From Verrucomicrobiota bacterium (GTDB taxonomy: Bacteria; Verrucomicrobiota; Verrucomicrobiia; Limisphaerales; SIBE01): 55,308 bases of DNA. The position numbers and the translations under genes are program-made. The stretch covers positions 1 to 55,308 of the forward strand of contig VHDE01000029.1 of the NCBI GenBank assembly GCA_016871515.1. Direction: 5' to 3'. Below the pieces are notes generated by a model. That model was not told where the DNA came from and made no database searches. It worked only from the letters and a program-made list of their open reading frames with translations. Below are positions 7,921 to 16,287 of the stretch, piece by piece (within the stretch, counting starts at the first letter, position 1; each line of letters begins with the position of its first letter).

Positions 7921-7946
7921 CGGGACAGGCGGGACGCCCGTCCTAC
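7921..7946. repeat. Half copy of GACAGGCG-word repeat at a gene end
   Basis: GGGACAGGCGGGACGCCCGTCCTAC. The CTA at 7943-7945 is the stop codon (TAG) of the minus-strand gene 7943-8881, so again a repeat supplies the 3' end of a gene, as for the exosortase. Confidence 0.6.
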
Positions 7947-8881
7947 TCGGGCGCCGGAATGACAGCTTCGGCGGGAGCGGCCGGTTGCGGAGGCTTCACT
8001 TCATTAACAATCGCCATGAGATCATTTGTCAGCGTCTCGATGGCTTCCGGCCTAATTCCGGCGCTTTGAAGAATTCTTCGGGCATCATTCACAACCAACT
8101 GAACCTCGGTTTGAGTGAGATTGGCACTGTGGACCGTGCGGCTGAGGTCTAAGGCCAATTGCGCCCGTTGTTGCGGTGTGAATCCTTTCGCAGGCCACGC
8201 AGCAATAAGGTCATCCACTAACTTGGTGGCCGTTTCCAAAGAAAGTTTGGCGGCAACACGCGGACGCAATTGGTCTAGAGCAGGACTAACATTGCCAAAA
8301 TAGGGACCTGCTTCGATAGATCGCAACGTATTGATCAGCGCTTGCCTCTGAGCTGGCGTCGCCGGCGTTCCTGGCCGAATCGCGGTGAAGTCCGCAATCA
8401 GCTTATTCATCATTTGCGTCTGGATGGGGGCGATCGCCGCGCGCGTTTGGTTCGTCGAAACCACCGTTGAATTCGTCGCGGCTCTGGCGGCGCTGGTGAA
8501 AACAGGGTTTGCATAACGAGCGGCTGGATACGTCATGTCAGGGCCTGCGGGCAAGCGTGACGGAATTCGATTTGTGGAAACGAAATTTCCAGGTGGCGCA
8601 TTCGTGTTCACCGCCGCCGCGTTCGGAATGAGTCTTCGTCCGGGCGGAAGGTTTGTGGCTACGAAGCGATTCGGGAAAGGCCGTGCGCCTGGCGCGAGAT
8701 TTGTCGCGGCTCCCGCGTTGACGGCTGCATTTGTGGGCGCTGCGAAATATGGCCTTCTAATTTGACCGTTGTTGCCGGAGGCAGGGTTGCCCGGGATAGG
8801 CGGTTGTCTGGGCGGACTGACTTGGGCGAAGGCGACGCTGAAAGTTCCTGCGAGCGCGAGAATCACTGGACCAATTTTCAT
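7943..8881 (-). CDS. Secreted Pro/Asn/Ala-rich hypothetical protein
   Basis: 312 residues. The N-terminal signal peptide is MKIGPVILALAGTFSVAFAQ with likely cleavage after AFA. Residues about 20-150 are a low-complexity region rich in Pro, Asn, Thr and Ala, with loose repeats of the type ATNLxPGxRxxPN. Residues 160-290 are predicted helical with LTNDLMAIVNEVKPP near the end. Low-complexity N-terminal halves followed by a helical domain are common in exported verrucomicrobial proteins without known function. The stop codon lies in a dispersed repeat. Confidence 0.6.
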   Translation of the reverse strand: MKIGPVILALAGTFSVAFAQVSPPRQPPIPGNPASGNNGQIRRPYFAAPTNAAVNAGAATNLAPGARPFPNRFVATNLPPGRRLIPNAAAVNTNAPPGNFVSTNRIPSRLPAGPDMTYPAARYANPVFTSAARAATNSTVVSTNQTRAAIAPIQTQMMNKLIADFTAIRPGTPATPAQRQALINTLRSIEAGPYFGNVSPALDQLRPRVAAKLSLETATKLVDDLIAAWPAKGFTPQQRAQLALDLSRTVHSANLTQTEVQLVVNDARRILQSAGIRPEAIETLTNDLMAIVNEVKPPQPAAPAEAVIPAPE

Positions 8882-8949
8882 AACTCCTCATGCTTAATGC
8901 TTGTTAGGCTCGTTCGGCATTATCCGCAACATTAATGTAACGGAAACCG

Positions 8950-9576
8950 TCAAAATTGCTCGCACAAAAATGAGGCTGCCAGTCGCAACTCGCCCCAACC
9001 CACCTCCATCGGATTGTAACCTTGCCTTTCCAATTCTCGGAAAACCTCCGCGAAACCATTGAATGCAAGCTTGTCCTTTAGGACCATCTCGTTGAATTGT
9101 GGAATTCGGTTGAAGTGTGTCAGCGCCGAATTCGGTTCGCATCCAAGTTCGCGGCAGATTTCAATCAGTTCTTCGGCCGTAAGATAAGGCCAAAGCATCG
9201 AGGCCGCGATTTCGGAGAACAACTGGCTTTCCGGCGAGTTGTCACGCAAACACGGAATAATGCCAACGAGCCGCCCGTGCGGCTTCAAAAAAGCGGAGGC
9301 GTGGCGCAAGAGAGGCTCCAGAGCCACCATTTCAACGATTGGGCCTGCCAGCAAAAGCGCTTCGCATTCGGCCGGCGCCGCAACAGACATTGCCAAGTGT
9401 TCGGCCTGCCACAATTGAAGCGCTGCGGACGCGGAGGACCAATCGAGCCAATGCATCCCAGCCATCTGTTCGTTGACGAAGCGCTGTTGAGCAGCCAGAT
9501 CCTCGGCGGACCAACGCACGAGCGCGTCATGCGTGTACCACCGAAGAAAGTCTCCAACGGCAATAGGGTGTGCCAT
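8950..9576 (-). CDS. Methyltransferase-like protein, third gene of a small operon
   Basis: 208 residues from ATG 9576, 22 bases after the zinc-ribbon gene. The C-terminal part contains LKPHGRLVGIIPCLRD, which looks like strand 5 of a class I SAM-dependent methyltransferase, followed by ELIEICRELGCEP, the typical helix before the last strands. The glycine-rich SAM-binding motif I is not evident, so the protein may be degenerate or only fold-related. The longer open frame upstream overlaps the zinc-ribbon gene and reads as a shadow. Function unknown. Confidence 0.5.
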   Translation of the reverse strand: MAHPIAVGDFLRWYTHDALVRWSAEDLAAQQRFVNEQMAGMHWLDWSSASAALQLWQAEHLAMSVAAPAECEALLLAGPIVEMVALEPLLRHASAFLKPHGRLVGIIPCLRDNSPESQLFSEIAASMLWPYLTAEELIEICRELGCEPNSALTHFNRIPQFNEMVLKDKLAFNGFAEVFRELERQGYNPMEVGWGELRLAASFLCEQF

Positions 9577-9598
9577 GATCGGGCAAGCGCTGGCTGAC

Positions 9599-10102
9599 TC
9601 ATGTCCGATAGCGAACCGGGATGGTAAAACGCAGCACCTGCGTAATTCTTCGGGCCCGCTCGGCTTGTGTGCGGCCGCCCAAGCGTGATGGTTCGAGCGA
9701 TTTCGTCGAAATCTCTTCGACGTATTGTTCAACCGCCATCTGTTGCTCGCGATCCGTCTGGTGTTCTGCGCGGATGAGAGCAAGTTCACCTGCATCCAGC
9801 CAATAGCCGCCGCAGTTCGGGCACTCATCCACTTCGACCTCGCGCCGGGCGCTGAAAAAGTGGCGCATCATGATGATGTCCCCGCATTTCGGGCAGTTGC
9901 GTTTGCTGGCGTGGTCGATCTGAAGCCCTGCTTTCGCCGCGATGTTTCCCAGCAGATGCCCGCCACTTTCGTGCGGTTCATCAAGTTTCTGCAGCTCGAA
10001 ATTGTCGAACCAAACTCCGGCACACCCTCCGGCACAAACATCGACGGTGACGTGGCCAGCCTGAACCGGAGTAAGACTATTGTTGCAAACAGGGCAGTTC
10101 AT
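9599..10102 (-). CDS. Protein with two TFIIB-type zinc ribbons
   Basis: 167 residues. The start at ATG 10102 is chosen because it overlaps the upstream stop codon as ATGA, the mark of translational coupling. Two zinc ribbons of the zf-TFIIB type are visible: MNCPVCNNSL with VDVCAGGCAGVWFD at the N-terminus, and NCPKCGDI with VDECPNCGGYWLDAGEL near residue 90. The rest is charged and helical, with LIRAEHQTDREQQ. Proteins of this kind are widespread and of unknown role, probably nucleic-acid or protein binding. It is the middle gene of a three-gene operon (10521 to 8950). Confidence 0.8.
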   Translation of the reverse strand: MNCPVCNNSLTPVQAGHVTVDVCAGGCAGVWFDNFELQKLDEPHESGGHLLGNIAAKAGLQIDHASKRNCPKCGDIIMMRHFFSARREVEVDECPNCGGYWLDAGELALIRAEHQTDREQQMAVEQYVEEISTKSLEPSRLGGRTQAERARRITQVLRFTIPVRYRT

Positions 10103-10521
10103 AAGTTTCTCCATGAACTATCGTTAACCGTTACCAGTGACTCCTTGGCGATAGCGTCCACTGGTTCCGCCTCTGCAAAAGACTCTGCCTCTTCCTCGCC
10201 TTCGTCGATATGCCGGGGCCAAATGTGAAAACCACCGTGGCTGAAATTTGAGATTTCCCACGTGCCCCAAATTCCTTTGCCTTCCCGGAAACCGCGATAG
10301 AACACGTCGTGCGTTCCAATGTAAGTTTTCGTCCAGTAACACTCCCGGCTTGCCGTGTCGTAACGCCCTTTGATGACAAATCGGCCGACATCATCATTCC
10401 CGTCGCCGGACATCGTTCCATTGGCAAAGCTCAGGGAAAGGTCCATGCGATGTTTGTCTCTGGGACCGCGATAATTATAAAAACCGGCCCATGGTCCCGA
10501 GGGAAACAACTCGTCGTTCAC
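10099..10521 (-). CDS. Hypothetical protein, first gene of a zinc-ribbon operon
   Basis: 140 residues, no signal peptide. It starts MNDELFPSGPWAGFYNY and shows beta-strand-like alternation (FVIKGRYDTAS, GIWGTWEIS) suggestive of a small beta-barrel. I recall similar short proteins annotated only as hypothetical. The stop codon overlaps the start of the zinc-ribbon gene by four bases, so the two are very likely made together. The C-terminal 30 residues are acidic (DEGEEEAESFAEAE). Confidence 0.6.
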   Translation of the reverse strand: MNDELFPSGPWAGFYNYRGPRDKHRMDLSLSFANGTMSGDGNDDVGRFVIKGRYDTASRECYWTKTYIGTHDVFYRGFREGKGIWGTWEISNFSHGGFHIWPRHIDEGEEEAESFAEAEPVDAIAKESLVTVNDSSWRNL

Positions 10522-10623
10522 CAGGCATTGGTAGCGCGCCTCTCTGCTCCTGTCAAAAAGTAGATTCAGCCCGTCGCGCCCGGTTTGTCCCGCTAGCGCT
10601 GCTGATCGAAAATAATTGTCTTC

Positions 10624-10735
10624 GGACTGCCCGCAAGTTCGAGCGTCCTTGGAAGGTGCGGGAAGGCGCGGACGATCAGCCGATTACAAATCGGCGATAC
10701 GGCAGCGATACAGCAGACTGAAAGTCTGCGATACG
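10624..10735. repeat. Dispersed repeat, CAGACTGAAAGTCTG word (degenerate element)
   Basis: Contains GCAAGTTCGAGCGTCC, CCGATTACAAATCGGCGATAC and CAGACTGAAAGTCTGCGATAC, the same modules as the full element at 6853-6991 but without an exact left end. It occupies the gap between the zinc-ribbon operon and the truncated membrane protein. Confidence 0.65.
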
Positions 10736-10822
10736 CCAAAGGCATCGGCGTTCCTAACCGACAACTTGTGGATGCACCGACAGAAGCACGCAAAGATCGC
10801 GAAGCATCCCGGCAGATAACGC

Positions 10823-12238
10823 CTACTCATCCGCTGCCGCGACCGGGTAGAGTGCGAAATGTTTGTTTCGATAGACCGGTTGCAGGGCAAGTGACGGCCC
10901 ATCAGATTCCAGGACCATGTAATCCGCGGAATATTTTCGGGCGAAGGCGAGGCGCGCTTCACTGGCGCCTTTAGGGATTTCTTTGTCTTCGAGAAAGCGC
11001 TGATGCCACTCGCGAAGGCGCTCACTTCCAGAATAGAGAAGAATACCGCCATCTTTCTTGCAAAAAACGAGGCTTCTCTGGGCGATGAGCCGCAGCAACG
11101 GCGAATCATAATCGATCAGCGCATTGACCGGCGTATGGTGGCGTATCCACTCGCCGAGACTTTTGACGCTCGAGTCACGGCCAAAGCTCGCTTTCGCGTG
11201 AACATGTTCGTTCCAGAGCCGATGGAAGTGCGTCCCATTCGGAAAGGAAGCCGCGACGACGAAGCCGGTGATGACGACAATAATGGATCGTTGCTGCCAG
11301 GCGCGCGTTCCTTCTTGGGCCGCTTTCAGAATGTGAGCGAGGAAATAAGCGGCCAAAGCGAACAGGGGCAAATAAACAAACCGCAGCGCCCGCATCTGAT
11401 CGAAAATCAACGGCTTGGATTCTGTGACCCGGCTTGCGACCTGAATAACGGCCGTGCCCGCGAACGACACCACGACTGTGCTGACCAAGAACCATTTGAA
11501 CCAAGCATCTCGCGAATCCAGAGCCCCGTTTCTTCGGCGCAGCCTCCATCCGAGAAAAGCCAAAGCCGATGGCACGGCCACACCAATCAAAGTGTCGCTC
11601 ACTCTTTCTCTGGCAAACGGAAAAAAAACCGCAACACGGTATTGGAACATATCGAGCAGAATCGGGTAAGGGACGGCATCCGCTTTCGCGACGCGCGTTC
11701 CGCTCACGTAAGTAATCGCAAAGCCAATCACGGGCAACGCCGCAGCGATTCCCAAAAGCGCACATCGACTGAAGGCTCTCAGTCGAAACTTATTTTGCAG
11801 GAGGATCGTTAAAAGCAGTATCTGGACGAAGCCGAAACCCGAAACGGGATGCAAATTGGCCAGCAACCCAATCGCCAGAAAGATCGCGACCGCTGGCAGC
11901 AGCCGCTGGCTAGCGCGAATGAGGCCCAGGGTCAGCCAAGGAACGAACGCAAGGAAAACGCTTCGAGGCAGCATGTTTTTCGGAACATCCAATCCCCAAG
12001 CATCAATTAGCGTTGGCCAGGCGGGCAAAGAGAGAATCGCCGTCAGGACGCTGGCCAGTTTGTGTTGCGCCAACGCGAAAAACAGCCAGTAAGCGCCGCA
12101 CAAATAGATGCTCACGAGAATCGGCGTTAAAATGTGCGGCGCGGCAAGCAGATCTCCGGAGGCGCCGGCCAAGAAGGCGATAAGTTTGCGATAGGCTGGC
12201 GTGTAAAACCGAAACGCGCTTTCGTCTGCGAATCCGAG
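10823..12238 (-). pseudogene. Polytopic membrane protein, N-terminally truncated (GT39/GT-C-like)
   Basis: At least 449 residues with about ten membrane helices and a soluble C-terminal domain containing WIRHHTPVNALIDYDSP, the usual periplasmic tail of GT-C type transferases or O-antigen-related membrane proteins. Protein-like sequence continues upstream of the TTG at 12172 as FRFYTPAYRKLIAFLAG and stops making sense at about 12238, where it abuts the 5'-truncated methyltransferase on the other strand. No start codon with the first helix or catalytic Asp/Glu loop is present, so the N-terminus has been lost. Its position in the polysaccharide block supports a role in glycan assembly before truncation. 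Confidence 0.65.
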
Positions 12239-12591
12239 ATTTCGAGGACAAAAGTTTTGAGACGATCACCTTTCTGGCTTGCTTGAACCATATTCCGAAC
12301 CGGGAAGCCGTCCTAATCGAAGCGTCGAGAGTGCTGGCGAAGGACGGCCACATTCTAATTACAATGCCGACCCCACTCATCAGCAAGATGGCCCACAAAT
12401 GGTGGGAGCTGCTCAAATTGGGGGAGGATTGGGTTCGCGATTGGCATGAAGATGAAGTGTACGGTTTCAACCGACGTCAGATGGGAGCATTACTGACAGG
12501 CGCGGGATTGAAACTGACTGAGCACCGCCGCTTCCTTTACGGCTTTAATCATTTGTACGTCGCCCGGAAAATGGATCAGGCGACTGGATAA
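12238..12591 (+). pseudogene. Class I SAM methyltransferase, C-terminal fragment
   Basis: The frame from 12238 reads DFEDKSFETITFLACLNHIP, then ASRVLAKDGHILITMPTPLI and FNRRQMGALLTGAGLKLTEH, ending FNHLYVARK. This is the second half of a Methyltransf_11/25-type enzyme: FEDxSFDxVxxLxxLxHIP is strand 4, and LxxxGxILITxPxP is strand 5. The SAM-binding GxGxG half is missing because the homology stops exactly where the opposite-strand membrane protein also stops. The first in-frame ATG (12283) is inside the domain. The 3' end overlaps the asnB 3' end by 47 bases, tail to tail. Confidence 0.7.
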
Positions 12592-14452
12592 ACCTCTGAT
12601 GCCAGAGCGCAAAGACAAGCAGGCAATAGATCTGATAACTCCAATCGATCCGTCCCGAGACATGTTCGCGCAAAAGGCGCTCAACAACCTTCGTCTCGAA
12701 AAAGCCCATACGCGAGAGCGCCGTCGGCGACAATATGTCATGCACGTATTCGCGCAGCTCGCCCTTGAACCAGCTATTTAAAGGGACGTTAAATCCGGCT
12801 TTTCGGCGATGAATGATCTCGTGCGGCAACCGGTCTCGCATGAGCCGCTTCATCAGGTATTTCTTGGTAAAGAACCGGCGCAGCTTAAGTTCAGACGGCA
12901 AGGTCGCCACGAATTCAACCAGCTCGTGATCTAAGTAAGGCACGCGCACTTCGAGCGAATGGGCCATGCTCATGCGGTCCACTTTCGCCAACATATCGCT
13001 CGGCAGATAAAACAGGGTATCGACCGCCAAGAACTCATTCAGGCCCCGACCGCGTCCGAAGAATTCGCGACAAACATCGAAGGTGTCGCATGGCTCGATT
13101 GCTTTCCGAATGTCGGGAGCGAGCAAACTTTGCTTGAGCGCTTCGTCGAAAATAATTCGCCAAGAAAAATGCGCGCGCTCCGGTGAGAGATGCGCGGCTG
13201 CGACGAACCGTTTCAACTTGTAGTCCAGCGGCAATTTCCCCGCGCCCGCTGGGAGCGCGCGGATCAGCGGTTCAATGGCCGACTTTTGCATCCAACCTGG
13301 CAGCCCCCGATAAAGCTGCGCCAAAATGTTCGCCTGATACGTCTCATAGCCGGCCAGCAATTCATCGGCCCCATCCCCTGAAAGCGCCACGGCAACATGT
13401 TTCCGGGTCATTTGGCTGAGGTGCCACACCGCGATCATCGACGCGTCGGCGATCGGTTCCTCGGCATGATAAACCATTCGATCCAAAATCTGTCGGGCAT
13501 CAGGAGTGACCACTTCTCCACGGTGCTCCGTTCCCAAATGGGCAGCCACCTTGCGGGCATAAGGCGCTTCATCGTACGTCTCCTCGCGGAATCCGATTGA
13601 AAACGTTTTCACGGACGCCGATTGGCTTTTCATGTAATAAGCGAGCGTGCTCGAATCGAGCCCGCCACTCAGAAACGCGCCGACCGGCACATCACTCAGC
13701 ATCTGGCCTCGCACGGAACGTTGCAGCAGCGCGTCAAAGCGCGCAACGGCGTCGTTCTCAGAAATTGGACGAACCTCTGTCGGCAATCGCCAATAGGTCT
13801 TCGTTTCAATGCGTCCGTTTTCCCAGACGAGCCACTCGGCTGGGCGCAACTGTTGCACGCCTTCGAACATCGTGAGAGGCGCAGGCAAATAATTGAGCCA
13901 TAAATAATGGCCAAGCGCATCCAGTCGGACGGTCCGCTGCAGAAGGCCAGAAGCCAAGATAGCTTTGATTTCGGAGCCAAAAGCAAACCCTTCGCCGGTT
14001 TGCGCGTAGAAGAGCGGCTTGATCCCAAGCCGATCGCGGGCGAGGAACAGCCGGCGCCTTGCTTGGTCCCATATGGCAAAAGCGAACATCCCATTCAGCC
14101 GCTCCAGCATCTCGGTCTGACGCTCTTCATAGAGATGCACGAGCACTTCGGTATCCGTTCGTGATCGGAATTGATGCCCGCGTGCCACCAAGTCGACGCG
14201 CAGTTCAGCGAAGTTGTAAATCTCGCCGTTGAAAATGGTCCAGATCGAACCATTTTCGTTGCTCATCGGTTGATGACCGTTTGGCGAAAGATCGATGATC
14301 GAGAGGCGGCGATGACCTAACGCGATAGCGTCGTCCAGAAAAGTCCCGCTGTCATCCGGCCCGCGATGACGCAAAGTGTCGGTCATGCGCTGGATTAATT
14401 CTGGAGGGACAGTTCTTCCGCGAGAAAAGGCAATGCCAGCTATGCCACACAT
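12545..14452 (-). CDS. asnB: Asparagine synthase (glutamine-hydrolysing)
   Basis: 635 residues. The N-terminal class II glutaminase domain has the nucleophile Cys2 (MCGIAGIAF) and motifs RHRGPDDSG, HRRLSIIDLS and FNGEIYN. The synthetase domain starts at about 230 with the PP-loop LSGGLDSS at 261-268, then SIGFREETYDE and VALSGDGADELLAGY. ATP, aspartate and glutamine give asparagine, but homologues inside polysaccharide clusters (WbpS/WbmK-type) amidate uronic acid residues of the glycan. Given the dehydrogenase that makes uronic acids at 3.5 kb and the flanking transferases, sugar amidation is plausible here. The GT2 gene lies only 6 bases upstream, so the two are an operon. Confidence 0.9.
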   Translation of the reverse strand: MCGIAGIAFSRGRTVPPELIQRMTDTLRHRGPDDSGTFLDDAIALGHRRLSIIDLSPNGHQPMSNENGSIWTIFNGEIYNFAELRVDLVARGHQFRSRTDTEVLVHLYEERQTEMLERLNGMFAFAIWDQARRRLFLARDRLGIKPLFYAQTGEGFAFGSEIKAILASGLLQRTVRLDALGHYLWLNYLPAPLTMFEGVQQLRPAEWLVWENGRIETKTYWRLPTEVRPISENDAVARFDALLQRSVRGQMLSDVPVGAFLSGGLDSSTLAYYMKSQSASVKTFSIGFREETYDEAPYARKVAAHLGTEHRGEVVTPDARQILDRMVYHAEEPIADASMIAVWHLSQMTRKHVAVALSGDGADELLAGYETYQANILAQLYRGLPGWMQKSAIEPLIRALPAGAGKLPLDYKLKRFVAAAHLSPERAHFSWRIIFDEALKQSLLAPDIRKAIEPCDTFDVCREFFGRGRGLNEFLAVDTLFYLPSDMLAKVDRMSMAHSLEVRVPYLDHELVEFVATLPSELKLRRFFTKKYLMKRLMRDRLPHEIIHRRKAGFNVPLNSWFKGELREYVHDILSPTALSRMGFFETKVVERLLREHVSGRIDWSYQIYCLLVFALWHQRFIQSPDPFSGRRTND

Positions 14453-14458
14453 TCAGAC

Positions 14459-15324
14459 CTAATCGCGCCGGTAGAGTTCGCGCCGAATCGCTGCCACCTG
14501 ATCGGCGATCAGTCCAACAAAAAACATGAGCAACGACGTCATAATCAGCAGCATGCCACCGACACTCAGGCCGCGTTGATCAAAAACATAAACGCTGCTC
14601 CAGCCCACACCTAAAATCATGAGCGCGATACTGGTCGGGAGAAAGACTCGCATCGGGTTGAACAGCGTGATCAGCCTCAGTAACAGCAACAGTGTTTCGA
14701 ACCCAGTCGAAACCGTGACGCGGCTTTTGCCCACGCGCGGCCGGACTCGGATGGGCACATAGACGACTTCGTGGCTTTCGGACAGAAGCGCCATTGTCAA
14801 TGTTGTGGTAAATGAAAACTTGTCCGGGCAAAGGTGCAGGTACTGCAAGAGCACGCTGCGTCGAATCGCGCGCAATCCGGAATTGAGATCCGGGATACTT
14901 TGGTTCGTCAGGTAATTGGCCAGCTTGGTGAGCAGGAATTTTCCCGGAACACGCCACGCGGGAGAGTGGAGCAAGCCTTGCCGCGCGCCCACCACCATAT
15001 CGGCCTGCCCGAATGCTTTCACGATCAGCATAACATCGACCGGATCATGCTGGCCATCGGCGTCGAAAAACACCACCACATCGCCCGTGGCATGGCGTGA
15101 ACCTGTTTTGAGAGAAGCGCCATAGCCACGATTCCGCGCGTGATGCACGACGCGTAGCCTCGGGAATGATTCTAGAATCTTGGCTGTGTCATCGGTGGAA
15201 CCATCATTGACGACAATGATCTCTTTCTCCTGCGGCATTTCATCCAGCACTTTGGTGAGAAGCTGAAGTGTTTGGGACAGAAGCGCGGCTTCGTTTAAGC
15301 GGGAACCACGAGGCTGATCTTCAT
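14459..15324 (-). CDS. Family 2 glycosyltransferase, 5' frameshift
   Basis: Dolichol-phosphate-mannosyltransferase-like GT2: the GT-A domain has VVNDGSTDDT and the metal-binding DADGQHDP, followed by GLRAIRRS and two C-terminal membrane helices (ALMILGVGWSSVYVF and MLLIMTSLLMFFVGLI). The longest open frame starts at 15250 but lacks the first strand. Upstream, ATG 15324 begins MKISLVVPA, and after a one-base slip at about 15295-15298 (GCTTAAACG where GCTTTAAACG would restore the frame) the sequence NEAALLSQTLQLLTKVLDEM continues in the frame of the main ORF. Thus the true start is 15324, and a one-base deletion in a T-run, real or a sequencing error, breaks it. Probably an inner-membrane-associated sugar transferase for the polysaccharide. 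Confidence 0.75.
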
Positions 15325-15414
15325 CTTTAATGAGCGATTGGTTAACAGCTGCAGCGAATTGAAGGAAATCGCGGCCTTATCCAAACCGGCGCTGAATAAC
15401 ACGCTTTCAATCGT

Positions 15415-15657
15415 TCACTTCGGCGGAACTGATCGCGCGACCGCAAGTCTTTCACGTGACCGTCTCTCGTTGCGATATTCGAGGTAATGACGGTGAAGGT
15501 AGTCGAGCAATTGGTCTCTAGTGACAGGGTTCTTCCCGATTCGCTGCGTCTAAAAGTAAGTTCAGACGCAGCTCGTTCTTTGCTTTTGTCCCGGTTCGCT
15601 GTGGTCCAAATCCCACCAAGCATCGAGAAGCGCTTCAATGATCGGATTTCTCGACAT
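15415..15657 (-). pseudogene. Small gene with two compensating frameshifts
   Basis: From ATG 15657 the translation is MSRNPIIEALLDAWWDLDHS; after CAAAGAACGAG the sensible sequence moves to another frame (NELRLNLLLDAANREE), then returns to the first frame (VTRDQLLDYLHRHYLEYRNE) and ends with TGA at 15415. Start to stop is a multiple of three, so a one-base loss (A-run) and a one-base gain cancel. The start overlaps the stop region of the 149-residue gene upstream. The restored protein would be about 80 residues, helical and charged; I do not know its function. No other gene is seen between 15325 and 15634. Confidence 0.5.
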
Positions 15658-16084
15658 TGAACAATTTCTCGATTTCCAAATCGACTGAGAGAGGATTCCT
15701 TCCTCCGTGCTGACATCGAAGTGTTGTCTCGAGAGACGCGACCGCCGCCCTCAGATCAGCGAAAGAGAAGAGGGAAAAATCAGCCGGTAATTCCAGTTGC
15801 TTTCCGGCATAGAGCAAGCGTTCTCCCCTGGAAATCAAATTACTCAAGATCACTCGATGTGCATCGAGCTTTGCCACATACGCGTTCGAAACTAACGCTT
15901 CGTCTTCGCTTTCTCTAAACGTCTCCAAATCGGCAAACCACAGTGCGGCATTGAATCCCCATGCAACCCATGGCGGAACGACAGTCGTCCGTTCGACCCG
16001 ACTCGTAAAGCTCTCCAAGCGTGTCGCAGTCGCGCCAAAGGCTCGCGGTGACTCTAGCTGCTCGAGTGTCACAAAGGAACTCAT
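15635..16084 (-). CDS. Hypothetical protein (149 aa)
   Basis: A helical protein without signal peptide. It contains WVAWGFNAALWFADLETFRE, a repeated-looking helix ISRGERLLYAGKQLELPADF, and RAAVASLETTLRCQHGGRNP. I do not recognise the family. It is followed, with a short overlap, by the frameshifted small gene, and lies between the DegT aminotransferase and GT2 genes on the same strand. Three 9-base direct repeats sit about 40 bases upstream of its start. Confidence 0.5.
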   Translation of the reverse strand: MSSFVTLEQLESPRAFGATATRLESFTSRVERTTVVPPWVAWGFNAALWFADLETFRESEDEALVSNAYVAKLDAHRVILSNLISRGERLLYAGKQLELPADFSLFSFADLRAAVASLETTLRCQHGGRNPLSVDLEIEKLFNVEKSDH

Positions 16085-16122
16085 CGATCCAACAATAGTC
16101 TTCGTGTCCGCTCGCGGTCAAC

Positions 16123-16149
16123 GTCCAACTCGTTCAACTCGTCCAACTC
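16123..16149. repeat. Three 9-base direct repeats
   Basis: GTCCAACTC, GTTCAACTC, GTCCAACTC in tandem, about 40 bases upstream of the minus-strand start at 16084. Possibly binding sites, possibly just a simple repeat. Confidence 0.5.
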
Positions 16150-16167
16150 AAGGACGCGTCTTTTCAG

Positions 16168-16243
16168 TTGTAGCGGCGTCTCGTAAGAGCGCCGCATTCT
16201 TCCCGTGAAGGTTTGCGGCGCTTTTACGAGACGCCGCTCCTAA
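16168..16243. repeat. Dispersed repeat, GGCGTCTCGTAAGAGCGCC word (full element)
   Basis: TAGCGGCGTCTCGTAA and TTACGAGACGCCGC are inverted copies, with inner GAGCGCCGC and GCGGCGC arms and a 19-base linker. The left end is GTTGTAG and the right end CCTAAC. It has the same architecture as the other elements with a different core word. Confidence 0.75.
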
Positions 16244-16287
16244 CAGAGCTAACCCCGGCGCAATCAGATACCAGACAGGAGGCAACC

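Noticed and set aside
9577-9828. Upstream extension of the methyltransferase-like gene
   Set aside because: It overlaps the zinc-ribbon gene in another frame and has the composition of a shadow; the ATG at 9576 fits the operon spacing.
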